Shown: positions 9,108 to 18,693, numbered from the stretch's first letter. The stretch: 64,000 nt of DNA from Magnetospirillum sp. 64-120 (GCA_001898825.1 MKVK01000046.1:231123-295122), one strand, 5' to 3'. Notes: a model not told the origin generated them from the letters alone. Numbers and translations: made by a program.

Positions 9108-11723
9108 TCAATAGACCCCGTGGCCGTTCAGCACCTCGGCGTAGCGTCGGTCCTCGATCAGGATGTGTTTGACGATCCAGTCATGCAGGAAGTCCAGCAG
9201 TTCCTGGGGGGTGATGGGCTGGTTGCCGATCAACTGGCGTTCCAGGTCCTGGGCCTGGGTGATCAGGTTGCGATGGCGGCTTTGATGGTCGTCGGATTGC
9301 GCGTAGCCATAGCGGCGAAGCAGGGATTCCTCTTCATTGAAATGGAACTTGGCGTAATCGATCATCAGGTCCAGGGCGGCGGCGATATCGGTGGCGCCCT
9401 GTTGGCCTTCGACGGCGTCCAGCAAACGGTTGGCGGTGGCGAACAGTCGCTTGTGCTGGGTGTCCAGGCGTTGGACGTTGACGCTGTATTCCTGCTGCCA
9501 GGTCAGAAGCGGCCGGCCGCTGATGCCGACCGAGGTTTCCAGCCGGGTGCGGCGCTCAAAGGATTCGAACAGCTTCCAGCGCACGTTGGGGATCGATCCC
9601 AAAAGCCGCGACGAGATCAGATAAATCTCGGCCGGGCCGTAAGTGCGCAAGGTGGCGATTCCCGGGGCGTCGAAGACGGCGCTTTCCTCGCCGAAGAAGT
9701 CCCCCGGACCCAGGGTTTCCAGCACCGCGCCGCCCAGCATGCGCAGCACCTGACCCGACGCCACCACGCCCACCTTGTGTTCGTGGCCGGTGACGACGGT
9801 GTCGTCCTCGAGGCTGACCAGACGCATGTCCTTGGCGATGGCGTTCAGGGTGCCGGTGGACACCACGTCGCCCAGCAAATGGGTGCGTGACAGGAATTCC
9901 CGTCCTTCCAGCAGACGCGAAATCTCGCCGAACAATTCGTGGCGGACGACGAAGGCGGTGTAGACGTCGGCGGGGATTTCCAGCACCTGGACGAAGCTGA
10001 CGGCGCGGCAGGTCTCGGTGGGGGGCAAGGCGTGCAGACCGGTCAGCTCGCCCAACAGGGCGCCGGCCGACAGCACGGCGCGGAAGTCGCTGTCTTCGTC
10101 CAGCATTTCCACCTGCCCGGTCAGCAGCAGATAGATGGAGGGATTGGGCTGCCCCGCCTTGTACAGGATGGTTTCCGGGTTGAAGGTGGCGATGGGGCCG
10201 TTCAACACCGTGCCCAGGTGGTCGCCGGGGACCGAGGGGAAGTATTCCGCCATCATGTGGAAGGCCGAACGGCTCAGGAAGTCGCGATGGCCGGTGATCA
10301 GCACGTCGACGGTGCCGAAACTGGCGCCTGATCCGATTTTCTTCTGTTCGGGGGTCAGCGGGTTGGCGGTGTGGGCCAAGATGATCTTGTTCGAGTCGTC
10401 GTCCTTGAAATCCTGGGCATAGCCATGGATCAGGCCGGCGCCGATATCCACCTTCTTGACGTCGGTGGGTTCCAGGTAGTCCACCGCGATCTGCTGGTAC
10501 CAGTCCCGCGACAGGCCGTTCTTGGTCGGGTCGTCGGTGATCATGCCTTCCAGAACCCCTAAGCCCACCACGTCGGCCAGGTGGGCATAGGACTTCCAGC
10601 CGCCCGCCGCCATGGCGCGGAAGTGGAAGATGGTGGTTTCCACCGGATGGGGCGAGAAGATGGGCTTCACGTCCAGGCCGTCCACGTCGTTCCACTGGTC
10701 CATGGACAGGTCGCGGACGTTGAAATAGTCGTTGAAGTCTTCTTCCTCGATGGCCAAAAGCGCCGCCAGCTTCTTGGCGACCGTGGCGCGCACCATGGGC
10801 ACGGCGAAAAAGCTGATGCGGCGGTCGGCCTGCATCAGCGTGGTCAGGCCGGCGAAATGGTCGTCGTGGCAATGGGTCTGGAAGATGCCTTCGATCTCGT
10901 TGACGCCGATGCCCAGCGCGGTCAGCGAATGCTGCAGGTTGGGGCCGGCGTCCACCAGATAGATGCGCCCCTGGAACACCACGATGGACCCCATGCTGGG
11001 GCGGCGGACGTCCCAGCCGTCGCCTTCGCCGGAATGGACCACGGCGAAATAATCGCGACGGAACTGGTAGTTGCCCAACGGGAAGGGGCATTCATGGGTG
11101 ACGAAGGGCGGCAGGTTCAAGTCGATGTCGACGGTTTCGCCCTGATAGGCGAACTGGAAGCGGTTCAGCCCGGTGCGGCGCACGGTGACGCCGGCCTTGA
11201 TTTCCACTTCGTTGTCGTCCAAGGCGCGGCCGTCCAGCAGGTCGCTGGGATGGCGGATCTGGCCGAAGGCGAAGCGCAGCTTCAGGCGCATCATGTCGTG
11301 GGCCTGGTCGGGGGAGACCCCGGCCTCGACCAGTTCCTGTTCGGAAATCAGGCCGTAATTGCCGCGATAGATGTATTGCATCTGGGCCGCGACCTGATCG
11401 CGGCGCCCGATCAGGATGGGTTTCGATCCGTTGTTGTTGGGATGCCCGGGCAGCAGCAGCCCTTGGCGATAGAACATCTGCAGCACCGGGAATTCGGCCA
11501 GGTTGCAGAAGTTGCCGTTCTGGACCATGACGTCGGACAGCAAGATGGCGTTGGGGCCGGTCTCGCAGCGGATGCCGTCCATTTCCAGCGGACGGATCAG
11601 GCCGCGCCGCATCAGGTGCTTGACGCTGTCGGGCGGACAGCCGCACAGCACGCGCACGTCGGCGTCGGGCACGTGAATCCAGGACATGCCCGGAATGACT
11701 TCGATCTTGAACAAACGCGCCAT
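9108..11723 (-). CDS. Metallo-beta-lactamase / double cyclic-nucleotide-binding / bacteriohemerythrin fusion
   Basis: Cytosolic 871-residue multidomain protein without signal peptide. Residues 1 to about 200 are unassigned. A metallo-beta-lactamase fold follows with the metal motif HCHDDH (His284, His286, Asp288, His289) and a downstream TGHRDF histidine. Two cyclic-nucleotide-binding domains occupy about 510-620 and 635-735; the first keeps a GE...R phosphate-cassette pattern, the second (GEESAVFDAPG) lacks the usual Arg. A bacteriohemerythrin domain ends the protein with all seven di-iron ligands: His757, His794, Glu798, His813, His817, His853, Asp858. It is the last cistron of the cyclase-CHAT cluster, 7 bp after the CHAT stop. 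A cAMP- and O2-responsive hydrolase is an inference. Confidence 0.9.
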   Translation of the reverse strand: MARLFKIEVIPGMSWIHVPDADVRVLCGCPPDSVKHLMRRGLIRPLEMDGIRCETGPNAILLSDVMVQNGNFCNLAEFPVLQMFYRQGLLLPGHPNNNGSKPILIGRRDQVAAQMQYIYRGNYGLISEQELVEAGVSPDQAHDMMRLKLRFAFGQIRHPSDLLDGRALDDNEVEIKAGVTVRRTGLNRFQFAYQGETVDIDLNLPPFVTHECPFPLGNYQFRRDYFAVVHSGEGDGWDVRRPSMGSIVVFQGRIYLVDAGPNLQHSLTALGIGVNEIEGIFQTHCHDDHFAGLTTLMQADRRISFFAVPMVRATVAKKLAALLAIEEEDFNDYFNVRDLSMDQWNDVDGLDVKPIFSPHPVETTIFHFRAMAAGGWKSYAHLADVVGLGVLEGMITDDPTKNGLSRDWYQQIAVDYLEPTDVKKVDIGAGLIHGYAQDFKDDDSNKIILAHTANPLTPEQKKIGSGASFGTVDVLITGHRDFLSRSAFHMMAEYFPSVPGDHLGTVLNGPIATFNPETILYKAGQPNPSIYLLLTGQVEMLDEDSDFRAVLSAGALLGELTGLHALPPTETCRAVSFVQVLEIPADVYTAFVVRHELFGEISRLLEGREFLSRTHLLGDVVSTGTLNAIAKDMRLVSLEDDTVVTGHEHKVGVVASGQVLRMLGGAVLETLGPGDFFGEESAVFDAPGIATLRTYGPAEIYLISSRLLGSIPNVRWKLFESFERRTRLETSVGISGRPLLTWQQEYSVNVQRLDTQHKRLFATANRLLDAVEGQQGATDIAAALDLMIDYAKFHFNEEESLLRRYGYAQSDDHQSRHRNLITQAQDLERQLIGNQPITPQELLDFLHDWIVKHILIEDRRYAEVLNGHGVY

Positions 11724-11730
11724 GGTCGCC

Positions 11731-14700
11731 TCAGCCGTCCACCATGAAGAAGGCGGACCAGATGTAAGGGGCGCTCCACTTGCCGTTGTGCAGCATTTCC
11801 AGTTGGGCTTCCCGCAGGGCCAGATGCGGCGGCATGCCCTTCATCAGACGGCCGTAAAGGGCGCTCATCAGCGCCTGGGTGCCGGCGTCGCTGACTTCCC
11901 ACAAGGACGACACCACCGAGGCGACGCCCGCTTCCTGGAAGGCGCGGCGCAGGCCATAGACGCCTTCGCCTTCGTGGATTTCACCCAGGCCGGTTTCGCA
12001 GGCCGACAAGATGGCCAGCTGGGTGCCGGCCAGATTGAGGTCCAGCACTTCCAACGCCGTCAGCACGCCGTCGTTGTCGGTGTCGATCTCGCCCAGGACG
12101 GGGGCGTTGGCGTTGATGCCGGCAAAGGCCAAGCCGGCCCGCAGCAGCGGGTTGTCGCCCGGCGGCGGGATTTGGATGTCGCCGCCGCGCTGCAGCTTCA
12201 GCAGACGCTTGCGCAGCGTGTCGTCGGCTTTCAGGAAAAAGCCGTGGGTGGCGATGTGCAGCACCTCGGGCGGCTGCTTCAACTGGCGCAGCACCTCTTC
12301 CTGGGCAGCGCCCTTGGAATAGATGACATTGCTTTTGCCTTCGCCGTCCACGGTCTTCTGGATCAACAGACCTTCGCGCTCGGCACCGGGCAGCGGGTCG
12401 AAACGCATGCCGCGCATGCCCGACGACATGCCGCGCAAGCCGTCGGCCAGACCGGCGGCGCGCGACTTTCCACGCACGCTTTCCAGCTTTTCCTTGCCGG
12501 TCACCGCGTCGGTTTCGTAGTCGGGACCGGCATTGATCATGTAGCCGCCCTTGGCCGCCTTCAGCCGCGACGGCAACAGGTTGCGCGACGACGTGAAGAT
12601 GTGCAGGTCCAGGCCTTCGATCAGGTACTTGCCGTCCTCTTCCACCAGGGCGGCGAACGGCATGATGTTCAAGATGCCGTCGGGAATGACATAGGCGACG
12701 GGGGCGTCGCCGACGGTCTTGGCGACGGGCTTCCAGATCAGGTCATAGCTGGCCTGACCGCTTTCCAGCAATTCGTCGAAGTCGATTTCTTCGTCCTGGA
12801 TGTCCTTGCGGTACTTCTGGACGGAATCGGAAACCTTCTTGGAATCGGCATAGGGCACCAGCCCGAACACCGCCTTGCCGCCCTGCTTCTTCAGGGTGGC
12901 GGCGACCAGTTTCTGCTCCCCTTCCGGGCCGTATTGCAGATAGTCCACCAACACGGCCTTGTCCGGCAGGGCGGCGACCAGCTGGTCGACGCCGATCTTG
13001 TCGGTGGTCTGCAGGAAGCGGGCGCTGGCACGGCCGATCTGGCCTTGCAGGATGTCGATGCGGTCACGCAAGGAAACCAGGATCTCGGCGTGGCGTTCGC
13101 CGGTTTCCGGCGTCGGGCCGGACAGGGTCAAGGCGCCCAGCTTCTTGCGGGTTTCTTCCAGTTCGCGGGTCAGCTTGGTCAGCTCGGGGTTTCCCGAAAG
13201 CCTGTTGGCCTGCAGGATTTCCGACGCCACCTTCAGCAGCAATCCCTTGCGCAGCAGGCTGATCTCGATCAGGGCGCGGCCGGAATCAGCTCCGCCGGTG
13301 CGGACCAGCAGGTCCATATAGGCGTAAAGTTCCGGGTTGTGCAGGCGGATATAGCCTTCGCGGGCGTTTTCGCCGGTCACGTACAGCATGGTGTTCAAGA
13401 AGTCGTTGCGGCGCAGGAAGGTCTCGTGCCGCACCTTCAGGGCGCCGGCCAGGTCGCCCTTGTCTTCCAAGGTGGCGGCCAGGGAATTCAGCGTCTCGAA
13501 GGTGTAGGGATGGACCTTGCCGAGGATGGAGTCGTCGGCGGCCAGAGTCTTTTGCAGCATGCCCTCGGCTTCGCCCAGCTTGCCCTGCTTGCGCCACAGC
13601 GCGCCCATGTCATGCATGGAGCGAAGCGTGTCCAGGTGCTTTTCGCCCAAGGTGCGGCGGCGGTCTTCCAGGGCCTTGGCCAGGATCGGCTCGGCCTCGG
13701 CCAGCTTGCCCTGGCCCATGAGCGCCCGGCCCAGGTTGTTGCGCGCCTTCAGGGTGTCGATGTGGGTGGGGCCGTTCAACTGGGTCCAGGCGTCGACCAC
13801 GCCGGTGAACTCGGCCGCCGCCTGCTCGTAATTGCCCTGCAGCATGTGCAGATAGGCCAGATTGTTGGCAAACGCGATGGTGTTGGGGTGCTTGCCCCCC
13901 AATTGGCGGGTGTGCACCGCCAGGGCGGACTTGTAAAGCGCCTCGGCCTTGTCGAACTCGCCCTGGCTTTCATGCAGCAGGGCCAGGTTGTTCATGCCGA
14001 TGACGGTGTTGGGGTGGTCGTCGCCGTAAAGCTTGCGTTCCGAGAGCAAGGCCTGACGCAGATAGGGCTCGGCGCGGTCGTAAAGGCCGGCCTTTTCCAG
14101 GATTTCGCCCAGATTGTTGGCGGCGATGATGGAAAACTGGTGGTCGGCGCCCAGGACCTTGGTGAAGCGGTCATAGGCGTCCTGGAAGACGGTTTCGGCG
14201 CCGCGCAGGTCGCCTTCCTGGCGCAGCACGCTGCCCAGGGACGACAGGGCCGACACCGTGGCCGGGTGGTCGGGGCCATAGGTCTTGGTGTTGAAGTCCA
14301 CCACCTCGCGGATGGTGGCTTCGGCCGCAGCATATTCGCCGATGGTCACCAAGACGTCGGCCAAGTCGGTCTTGGCGGCGACCACGCGGGACTGGTCGCC
14401 AGCGGCGGCGGCCTCGGTGGCGACACCTTCCAGCAGCGCACGCGCCTGGGGGGCGTCGCCTTTTTTGGACAGGGCACGGGCCAGTTCCAGGCGGGCGTCC
14501 AGGTTGGCGGCTTCGCCCGGCGGATTGGTGACCCGCAGCACGGCGACCGCCTGGGTGGCGGCTTTCACCGCGTCGTCCAGGGCACCGCCGCCCAGGGCGG
14601 CGGCGGCCTGACGCGACAGACATTTGGCGGTGGTCGGGTGATAGGCCCCATAGGCGGCTTCCATGCCGGCACAGATGTCGCGGGTCAGGGCCAGCGCCTG

Positions 14701-15597
14701 ATCGTGCTTGCCGGCGTTCAGCAGGGGGACGGCGATGGCCAACTGGGCGGCCAGGGTGCTGGGATGGGTGTCGCCAAAGGCGGTCTTGGCGGCTTCGGCC
14801 CCGGCCCGGGCGGTTTCCGCCGCCTTGTCGTACTTGGCCTGGGCCGAGAAATGGTCGGCCAGCGCGGCGTTCAGCGCCAGGGTTTCGGGATGGCCGGCGC
14901 CCAGAATCTTGGCGGCGCTTTCGGCGGTCTGGTGCAGCACGGTCTCGGCTTCGTCGGTCTTGCCGGCCATGTCCAGGATGCGGCCCAGGTCGCCACCGCT
15001 GGCCAAGGTGGCCATGTGGCCGTCGCCCAGATTGTCCTTGGCGGTGGACAGCGCCTGGCGGGCGCGGCTTTCGGCATTGGCCAGATCGCCGGACTGGGCG
15101 GCGGCGCCCGCCGCCTGACGGGTGCGCTGCCAGATGCCGACGATGCGGGCTTTCTCGGCGGCGACGGCCGACGCCGCCTGGACCTTTTCCGCCACCCAGG
15201 CCGGCTGGGTTTCCACCAGCTTGGTGATCTCGCCGGCATAAAGGGCGGCGTCTTCCGCCGCCTTGGCCTTGACCGCCAGGGCGAGCGCGTCCTTGAACAG
15301 CGGCAAGGCCTGGTCGGGCTGGTTCAGCGCCAGGGCCAGGGACGCGGCGTTGTGGACGACGTTGCGGTCGCCGGGCAGCACTTCGTGGGCCTTGGCATAG
15401 CCCTGATAGGCGGCTGCCGCGTCACCGGCGGCCAAAGCCTTCTTGGCCTGGGCCACCAGCTTGTCAGCCTGGCTTTTGGCCTGGGGCGAGACCTTGGCGG
15501 CCGGGGCCGGGGCGGACGCGTCGGCGGCGAAACCGGCCAACGGGGTCAGGACCAGCAGGGCGGCGGCCAGCGCGGCACTATGGCGGAGGGATTTCAT
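11731..15597 (-). CDS. Exported TPR-CHAT caspase-like protease
   Basis: Protein of 1288 residues: signal peptide (about 1-24, ending GFAADA), a long array of tetratricopeptide repeats of the Kinesin-light-chain type (to about residue 760), then a C-terminal CHAT domain. The caspase-like dyad is visible as His1118 in IATHGFF and Cys1200 in SACETG. Between them lies DTDNDGVLTALE (1172-1183), which fits an EF-hand loop (D-x-D-x-DG-x-L-x-x-x-E). CHAT proteases cleave protein targets and often work with TPR partner recognition. The ATG is preceded by AAGGGAGT. It sits 23 bp after the cyclase gene, in the same operon. Export implies a periplasmic or outer-surface role. Confidence 0.93.
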   Translation of the reverse strand: MKSLRHSAALAAALLVLTPLAGFAADASAPAPAAKVSPQAKSQADKLVAQAKKALAAGDAAAAYQGYAKAHEVLPGDRNVVHNAASLALALNQPDQALPLFKDALALAVKAKAAEDAALYAGEITKLVETQPAWVAEKVQAASAVAAEKARIVGIWQRTRQAAGAAAQSGDLANAESRARQALSTAKDNLGDGHMATLASGGDLGRILDMAGKTDEAETVLHQTAESAAKILGAGHPETLALNAALADHFSAQAKYDKAAETARAGAEAAKTAFGDTHPSTLAAQLAIAVPLLNAGKHDQALALTRDICAGMEAAYGAYHPTTAKCLSRQAAAALGGGALDDAVKAATQAVAVLRVTNPPGEAANLDARLELARALSKKGDAPQARALLEGVATEAAAAGDQSRVVAAKTDLADVLVTIGEYAAAEATIREVVDFNTKTYGPDHPATVSALSSLGSVLRQEGDLRGAETVFQDAYDRFTKVLGADHQFSIIAANNLGEILEKAGLYDRAEPYLRQALLSERKLYGDDHPNTVIGMNNLALLHESQGEFDKAEALYKSALAVHTRQLGGKHPNTIAFANNLAYLHMLQGNYEQAAAEFTGVVDAWTQLNGPTHIDTLKARNNLGRALMGQGKLAEAEPILAKALEDRRRTLGEKHLDTLRSMHDMGALWRKQGKLGEAEGMLQKTLAADDSILGKVHPYTFETLNSLAATLEDKGDLAGALKVRHETFLRRNDFLNTMLYVTGENAREGYIRLHNPELYAYMDLLVRTGGADSGRALIEISLLRKGLLLKVASEILQANRLSGNPELTKLTRELEETRKKLGALTLSGPTPETGERHAEILVSLRDRIDILQGQIGRASARFLQTTDKIGVDQLVAALPDKAVLVDYLQYGPEGEQKLVAATLKKQGGKAVFGLVPYADSKKVSDSVQKYRKDIQDEEIDFDELLESGQASYDLIWKPVAKTVGDAPVAYVIPDGILNIMPFAALVEEDGKYLIEGLDLHIFTSSRNLLPSRLKAAKGGYMINAGPDYETDAVTGKEKLESVRGKSRAAGLADGLRGMSSGMRGMRFDPLPGAEREGLLIQKTVDGEGKSNVIYSKGAAQEEVLRQLKQPPEVLHIATHGFFLKADDTLRKRLLKLQRGGDIQIPPPGDNPLLRAGLAFAGINANAPVLGEIDTDNDGVLTALEVLDLNLAGTQLAILSACETGLGEIHEGEGVYGLRRAFQEAGVASVVSSLWEVSDAGTQALMSALYGRLMKGMPPHLALREAQLEMLHNGKWSAPYIWSAFFMVDG

Positions 15598-15620
15598 TCT
15601 GAGACTCCCTTAGGTCGAAA

Positions 15621-17675
15621 CTATTTTTCCTTGGCGGTGTAGGACCCGTCCCAATCGGCGGGCGGCGGTTCCTCGAGGTAATGCTCGGTCCGTTCCAGGT
15701 AGATTTGATAAAGCTTGCGGTTCGGCTCCAACTCGGCCAAGGCGGCGAACTCGGCCTTGGCCTCGGTGAAGCGCTGGGCCCGGTACAGGCGAAGCGCCGC
15801 GGTGTAGCGGGCCAGGATGTCCAGGTCGGCCTGGGCGACCCCGCCCTCGAAACCCAAGGGTTCGAAGGTGCGCACCGGCTGGTCCTTGCCTTTGACCTTG
15901 ACTAGGTCGACCTCGCGGGCGATCAGGCCGGGAACTTGGGCCAGGGTGAACTCGCTGATCTGCAGGAAGATGCCGTATTGCTTGGTCAGGCTTTCCAGGC
16001 GCGAGCCCAGGTTCACCGCGTCGCCCATGACCGTGTAGGCCAGTCGGAAGTCGGAACCCATGTTGCCGACGCTCATCACCCCGGTGTTCAGGCCGATGCC
16101 GATCTTCAGCGGCTTCCAGCCGCGCGCCACGAAGCTTTCCGACAGTTCGTCCATGGTCTTGGCCATGTCCAGCGCGGCGCGCACCGCGTGTTCGGCGTGG
16201 TGTTCGTCCTTCAGGGGGGCACCCCAAAAGGCCATGATGGCGTCGCCCATGTATTTGTCGATGGTGCCGCGGTTGGTTTGGATCACCCGCGTCATCGGCG
16301 ACAGGAAGGCGTTCATCAGGGTGGTCAGCTCTTGCGGGCTAAGGCCCTCGGAAATGGTGGTGAAGCCGCGCACGTCCGAAAACAGCACCGTCATCTCGCG
16401 GCTTTCGCCGCCCACCGAGACTTCCTGGCCGGACTCGTTCATTTCCTTGACCAGCTCGGCGGGGATGTACTGGCCGAAGGTCTTGGCGATGTGCTTCTTC
16501 TGGTTGCGTTCCACCAGATAGGCCCGGTACTCGATCAGCACATAGGACAAGATACCCGCCACCAGGGTGTAGGACATGGGCAGGACCATGCCGGCCTTGG
16601 CGTAGACGGCGGTGCAGACCACGGCCCAGCCGCCCAGGACGCAGGCCACGCCGGCGGCGCGGATGATCGGACGGCTGGTGGCGGCGACCGCGATCATCAG
16701 GATCATCACCGCCAAGGTGGCGACGGCCGCGACTTCGGGGCGGGCGGCGCGCAAGGGGGCGCCCTTCAGGATGGTGCTGATGGTGTCGGCGATGATTTCC
16801 ACCCCGTAGACCATGCCGACGGGAGTGTCGAACCAGTCGTGGGACACTTCCGAGGTGTCGCCGAGGACGACGATCTTGTCCTTGACCCAATAGGACAATT
16901 CCTCGCGCTCGTTTTCATCCAGTTCCGAGATGTCGAGGAAGTCGAGTGCCGAGATGCCCGCCGACTGGCTGAGGAAGCGGGTGCCGTTGGGCAAGGGCGG
17001 GAAGTCGATATAAAGGTTGTCCTGATGGTCCAGCGGCACTTTCAGGTCGCCGAAGGACAGGACGTTGCCGGCCAGCTTGGGCTCCGCCCCCAGCGCCATG
17101 GCCACCGCCTGGACGGCGAAGGGCCAGCCGTTGCGTTCGGCGGTGATGACAGAGTGAATCTTCAGCCGCGACAGCACGGTCAGCAGCGCCGAGTTCGAAC
17201 TGATGTTCGTGTAGCCGCTGACCGAGGCCTCGTCCAGCAGCTTGGTCGGATAGTTCAGCTTGACGAACTTGCCGTGGTCGAACTGGGCCTGGGCCACCAG
17301 CACGGTGTTGCCGGCGTCCTTCAGGGCCTTGGCCAGGGCCGGGTCCTCGTTATAGGACGAGGGGAAGTCCATCAGCATGTCGACGGCGACCACTTTGGCG
17401 CCAAGTTCCTTGATGTTGCTGATGATGGCGGCGATGTCGGTACGGCGCAGCGGATAGCTGCCATAGGCCTTGAAGAAGGGCTCGTCGACGTTGACCAGCA
17501 TCACGTCCTTGGAAAGCGTGTTGGCTTGCTGGTCGCCATAGGCCAGACGCATCTGGTGGCGGAAGGAATTGACCTGGTCTTCCAGCAGGGCGAACCATTC
17601 CAGATGCTGCGCCGGCAGGGCCAGCAAAAACAGCAAGACAACCGCCAGCACGTCGCGCCGAGCCAGAAAGCCCAT
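15621..17675 (-). CDS. CHASE2-domain class III adenylate cyclase
   Basis: Membrane cyclase predicted to make cAMP in response to a periplasmic signal. Order: one N-terminal membrane segment, periplasmic CHASE2 domain (about 35-310), three membrane segments (about 315-385), then the class III catalytic domain. Metal-binding Asp434 (FSDVRGF) and Asp478 (GDAIMAF), and transition-state Asn555 and Arg559 (NLGSR), are intact. Lys474 and Thr548 fit ATP rather than GTP specificity. A C-terminal TPR-like helical tail follows. The ATG at 17675 is preferred because GGGAGAGG precedes it; an in-frame ATG lies 15 bases upstream. The operon continues into the CHAT protease. Confidence 0.93.
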   Translation of the reverse strand: MGFLARRDVLAVVLLFLLALPAQHLEWFALLEDQVNSFRHQMRLAYGDQQANTLSKDVMLVNVDEPFFKAYGSYPLRRTDIAAIISNIKELGAKVVAVDMLMDFPSSYNEDPALAKALKDAGNTVLVAQAQFDHGKFVKLNYPTKLLDEASVSGYTNISSNSALLTVLSRLKIHSVITAERNGWPFAVQAVAMALGAEPKLAGNVLSFGDLKVPLDHQDNLYIDFPPLPNGTRFLSQSAGISALDFLDISELDENEREELSYWVKDKIVVLGDTSEVSHDWFDTPVGMVYGVEIIADTISTILKGAPLRAARPEVAAVATLAVMILMIAVAATSRPIIRAAGVACVLGGWAVVCTAVYAKAGMVLPMSYTLVAGILSYVLIEYRAYLVERNQKKHIAKTFGQYIPAELVKEMNESGQEVSVGGESREMTVLFSDVRGFTTISEGLSPQELTTLMNAFLSPMTRVIQTNRGTIDKYMGDAIMAFWGAPLKDEHHAEHAVRAALDMAKTMDELSESFVARGWKPLKIGIGLNTGVMSVGNMGSDFRLAYTVMGDAVNLGSRLESLTKQYGIFLQISEFTLAQVPGLIAREVDLVKVKGKDQPVRTFEPLGFEGGVAQADLDILARYTAALRLYRAQRFTEAKAEFAALAELEPNRKLYQIYLERTEHYLEEPPPADWDGSYTAKEK

Positions 17676-17704
17676 CGATCCTCTCCCCATCCGCCCGTCA
17701 AAGC

Positions 17705-17734
17705 AAAAAACGGCGGGACAGTCTTGTCCCGCCG
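17705..17734 (-). terminator. Rho-independent terminator between the FecR-like gene and the cyclase
   Basis: On the minus strand a perfect 10-bp stem (17725-17734 with 17711-17720, loop AGAC) is followed by six T residues (17710-17705). It lies inside the cluster, after the FecR-like stop and 30 bp before the cyclase start. It probably lowers cyclase-CHAT expression relative to the FecR-like gene or acts as an attenuator. Confidence 0.88.
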
Positions 17735-17751
17735 TGTTTGGCTTTCAGCCC

Positions 17752-18693
17752 TTAATTGCCTTCCAACTGCTCGTTGTAAACCAAGGCTTCCTTTTGCCGC
17801 AGGTCGCGGAGCTTCAGGTCGTTATAAGCCTTGATCAGCAAGGGACGCATGTCGTTGTCGTCCTTGTGGGCGGCGAAGTGCTTGCGATAGGCGTCCATGG
17901 CGCCGACGGTCACACCCTTCGAGTCCAGGTAGTTGCCCAGGGCGAACTCGTCGTTGCCGGACGCCGCCTTGACGCGGGCGATGCCGTCGGTCAGGGCCTT
18001 GTCTTCGGCGGCGGACAGCCAGGTGATGGTGCCGCCCTTTTCGGTCTGGCCGACCACTTGGCCGCCTTCGGTGATGGTGACGCCGAAGGAATGCTGGCCG
18101 GGGGCCAGGTCGGGCACGCGGAAGCGGACCATGTCGCCGCTGGCGGCGGCGACGGTGTGCGAGGTGCCGTCGATGACCAGGGTATAGCCGTATTGGGTGC
18201 CCAGGTTTTCCCAGACCAGATCAGGATGGCTGGCCGACAGGGTGATGTCGGAAGCCACGCGCAGCTTCAGGTCGACCGCTTCCTTCTTCACCGAACGGCG
18301 CACGGTGGTATAGCGCTGGGCCTCGGCGAAGCGGTTGGACAGGCCGGCGACCAGATCGCCGCTGGCGGCTTCGGGGGCGGACAGGGTGCCCGACACCGCC
18401 TTGGCGCCGGTGGCGGTGATTTCGATCACCGAATTGGCGCCGATGGTCTGGGCCATGCCGGACGTCTGGTCGATCAGCTTGCCGCTGCCGTCGGCGCCGG
18501 TGCGGACTTGGCTGCCCACGAACAGGAACTTGTTGCGGGTCACCGGCGACCATTTGTCGCCGCCCTTGCTGGTCTCGACCGAGCCGGCGACTTGCATCAA
18601 CATGGATGCCGGGGGTTCGGAGGCCTGCGCCCCAAGAGTCCAGCCCATCATGGTCAGGGCCGCAGTCAGGGCCATCGCGAGTATTCTGCTCAT
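17752..18693 (-). CDS. FecR-like periplasmic protein
   Basis: Protein of 313 residues with a clear signal peptide (cleavage after GAQA, residue 24). The next part, about 30-100, has the FecR-like pattern [14 protein letters not shown]...[16 protein letters not shown], a beta-rich module found in periplasmic sensor proteins. An Ig-like segment (about 150-235) and a helical C-terminal tail follow. It is the upstream gene of the CHASE2 cyclase-CHAT cluster, so it is a candidate periplasmic partner of the CHASE2 or CHAT protein. GGAGCAGGCA precedes the ATG. The family assignment rests on pattern similarity only. Confidence 0.75.
   Translation of the reverse strand: MSRILAMALTAALTMMGWTLGAQASEPPASMLMQVAGSVETSKGGDKWSPVTRNKFLFVGSQVRTGADGSGKLIDQTSGMAQTIGANSVIEITATGAKAVSGTLSAPEAASGDLVAGLSNRFAEAQRYTTVRRSVKKEAVDLKLRVASDITLSASHPDLVWENLGTQYGYTLVIDGTSHTVAAASGDMVRFRVPDLAPGQHSFGVTITEGGQVVGQTEKGGTITWLSAAEDKALTDGIARVKAASGNDEFALGNYLDSKGVTVGAMDAYRKHFAAHKDDNDMRPLLIKAYNDLKLRDLRQKEALVYNEQLEGN

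Noticed and set aside
11686-15642. Very long open frame antisense to the TPR-CHAT gene (over 1300 codons).
   Set aside because: It mirrors the TPR-CHAT codons and has Gln/Gly/His-rich composition typical of antisense frames in GC-rich DNA; the minus-strand gene has signal peptide, repeats and catalytic residues.
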